Source: a gamma proteobacterium symbiont of Lucinoma myriamae
GTDB lineage: Bacteria > Pseudomonadota > Gammaproteobacteria > GRL18
Assembly (NCBI GenBank): GCA_025655635.1
Contig: JAHXIM010000187.1
Location: forward strand, 1-6,702
DNA length: 6,702 nt
Direction of reading: 5' to 3'
Below the pieces are notes generated by a model that did no database searches, was not told the origin of the DNA, and was given only the letters and a program-made list of their open reading frames with translations. Position 1 is the stretch's first letter. Each line of letters begins with the position of its first letter. Shown here one piece after another: positions 5,736-6,702 of the stretch. The position numbers were made by a program, and so were the translations under genes.

Positions 5736-6503
5736 TTAACCCGCGAGTACCACTGTAATATTATCTTTGCCGCCTGAAAGGTTGGCGGCCTTAATTAAGG
5801 CTTTACATGTTTTATCCGGAGGAGAGTTTTGTAATAAGAAGCGGGTTATCTCCTGATCAGATAACATATTCGTTAAACCATCCGAACAAAGCAGTACACG
5901 CTCACCAGCGACTCTGGGCAGACAGATCACATCAGGATGGGGAGAACGGGTCATACCAACATACTGAAGCAATTGCTCCTTACCCGGATGATGCAGCGCT
6001 TCATCTTCAGTAATCTCATGACACATCAGTAAATGATGAGCCAAAGTATGATCACTGGTCACTTGCTGCAGCATGTTTCCTTTTAGTACATATGCTCGAC
6101 TATCTCCTAAATGAGCAATAAACATATCTTTTTTAGTTAAAAATAGTAATACCAGTGTCGAACCCATACCCACATATTCTGGTCGTTTACGACCTTCTTT
6201 TAGTATCCGGTTACTTAAATCAATAATGGCTTGTTTAAGTATAGTGATGAGTGTCTTTTGACTTAAGGTCTCAGGTTCTACGATACGTTGTGTCAGTAGA
6301 GTGGGCAATACATTAAGGACCAGCATAGATGCTGTTTCACCTGCCGGCAATCCTCCCATACCATCGGCTACAAAAAATATTCCCTGCTCTGGCAGGACCG
6401 CAAAACAATCTTCATTTTTTGCTCTCATTCTTCCTTGAGAAGAATCGCCTGCACACTGCTGATGAATAGTTTCACAACCACTGTTTATATCCTGATTCTC
6501 CAT
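5736..6503 (-). CDS. PP2C-family serine/threonine protein phosphatase
   Basis: This is a metal-dependent (Mn/Mg) protein phosphatase of 255 residues, the size of bacterial Stp/PrpC/PppA enzymes. All the usual motifs are there in order: GRMRAKNED (24-32), FVADGMGG (44-51, metal-binding D47), GMGSTLV (112-118), AHLGDSRAY (130-138), SDHT (150-153), LCSDGL (205-210, D208) and GGKDNITVV (244-252, D247). There is no membrane segment or signal peptide, so it acts in the cytosol on phosphorylated Ser/Thr. It ends three residues after the last motif, which is compact but complete. Its ATG follows the stop of the kinase-like frame by 3 nt with no strong ribosome site of its own, suggesting translational coupling and a kinase/phosphatase pair. 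Paired genes of this type occur in PrkC/PrpC systems and in PpkA/PppA control of type VI secretion; nothing here decides which. Confidence 0.94.
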   Translation of the reverse strand: MENQDINSGCETIHQQCAGDSSQGRMRAKNEDCFAVLPEQGIFFVADGMGGLPAGETASMLVLNVLPTLLTQRIVEPETLSQKTLITILKQAIIDLSNRILKEGRKRPEYVGMGSTLVLLFLTKKDMFIAHLGDSRAYVLKGNMLQQVTSDHTLAHHLLMCHEITEDEALHHPGKEQLLQYVGMTRSPHPDVICLPRVAGERVLLCSDGLTNMLSDQEITRFLLQNSPPDKTCKALIKAANLSGGKDNITVVLAG

Positions 6504-6506
6504 AGA

Positions 6507-6702
6507 TTAAATCACTTTTAATAAATCTTCTTTAAAATGTAATGCACTTTTATAGTAAATTTCTGGTTTTTCAATTAAGGCCATATCAATCACATCAGCC
6601 AGCTCCCTGGGGATATACCCGTGATCAATGAAAGTGCTTGATTTTTATATAAATAGGGATCAAGATTAGCACATGACGCAACTAACCCTAACAGCCCCTC
6701 AA
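6507..6702 (-). pseudogene. C-terminal end of a kinase-like protein, with an apparent frameshift (partial)
   Basis: The gene enters from the right edge. One minus-strand frame is open from the edge and reads EGLLGLVASCANLDPYLYKN..., but it ends in TGA at 6592-6590. A second frame, open from 6644 to a TAA at 6509-6507, reads GYIPRELADVIDMALIEKPE and then YYKSALHFKEDLL. The latter has the shape of the last helices of a bacterial Ser/Thr kinase ('LPPELADVI.KALAKDPE.RYQSA.EF..DL'), though the usual Arg is a Tyr. Upstream of 6644 that second frame has several stops, so the two must be joined by a shift, most simply one missing base near 6625-6632. Its stop lies 3 nt before the PP2C start, which supports it as the real gene end. 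Kinase identity is inferred from a short tail plus context, with no catalytic motif in view. Confidence 0.5.

Noticed and set aside
5807..6013. Plus-strand 68-codon frame opposite the PP2C gene
   Set aside because: It is an antisense reading through conserved phosphatase motifs, with no family pattern.
1..6702. CRISPR array, tRNA, rRNA, transposase or phage genes
   Set aside because: None is seen. The only tandem repeats are the degenerate 15-bp units at 3682-3741, with no spacers.

Overview
The window comes from a moderately AT-rich gammaproteobacterium. The best lineage clue is an RlmD-type 23S rRNA methyltransferase with gammaproteobacterial motifs; the species cannot be named from the sequence. 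Nearly everything is on the minus strand and tightly packed, with start/stop overlaps. The only plus-strand coding signal is at the left edge.

Reading in the direction of transcription (right to left): (1) 6702-6507 is the C-terminal end of a probable Ser/Thr kinase-like protein whose reading frame appears to shift. It is followed after 3 nt by (2) a PP2C-type Ser/Thr phosphatase (6503-5736), so this looks like a kinase/phosphatase pair. (3) A 162-nt intergenic gap (5735-5574) holds a weak terminator-like hairpin and a good sigma70-like promoter for the next block. (4) rlmD (5573-4221) is followed 4 nt later by (5) a CYTH/triphosphate-tunnel enzyme (4216-3743). (6) A short spacer made of imperfect 15-bp tandem repeats runs into the start of (7) a family-5 peptide substrate-binding protein gene (about 3693-2472). 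That gene is damaged: its N-terminal piece and its body are in different frames, and about 70 codons seem to be missing at the join. (8) A signal-less YkuD (L,D-transpeptidase fold) enzyme (2475-1939) overlaps the binding-protein gene by 4 nt, and then come (9) DppB-type and (10) DppC-type permeases (1939-1013, 1003-167). At the left edge a plus-strand frame (1-222) resembles the C-terminal end of a LysR-type regulator, interrupted by one TAA and converging on the permease gene.

The most interesting idea is that genes 7-10 form a murein-peptide import and recycling module. A peptide importer would bring cell-wall peptides into the cytosol, where the YkuD enzyme would act as an L,D-carboxypeptidase, as proposed for the cytosolic YkuD enzymes ElsL and LdcV, rather than as a periplasmic crosslinking enzyme. 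No ATPase genes are next to the permeases. The binding-protein lesion means that the module is either recently inactivated or mis-assembled here. Three separate frame disruptions in 6.7 kb (kinase end, binding protein, LysR-like frame) raise both possibilities: genome decay, or a low-quality draft sequence.
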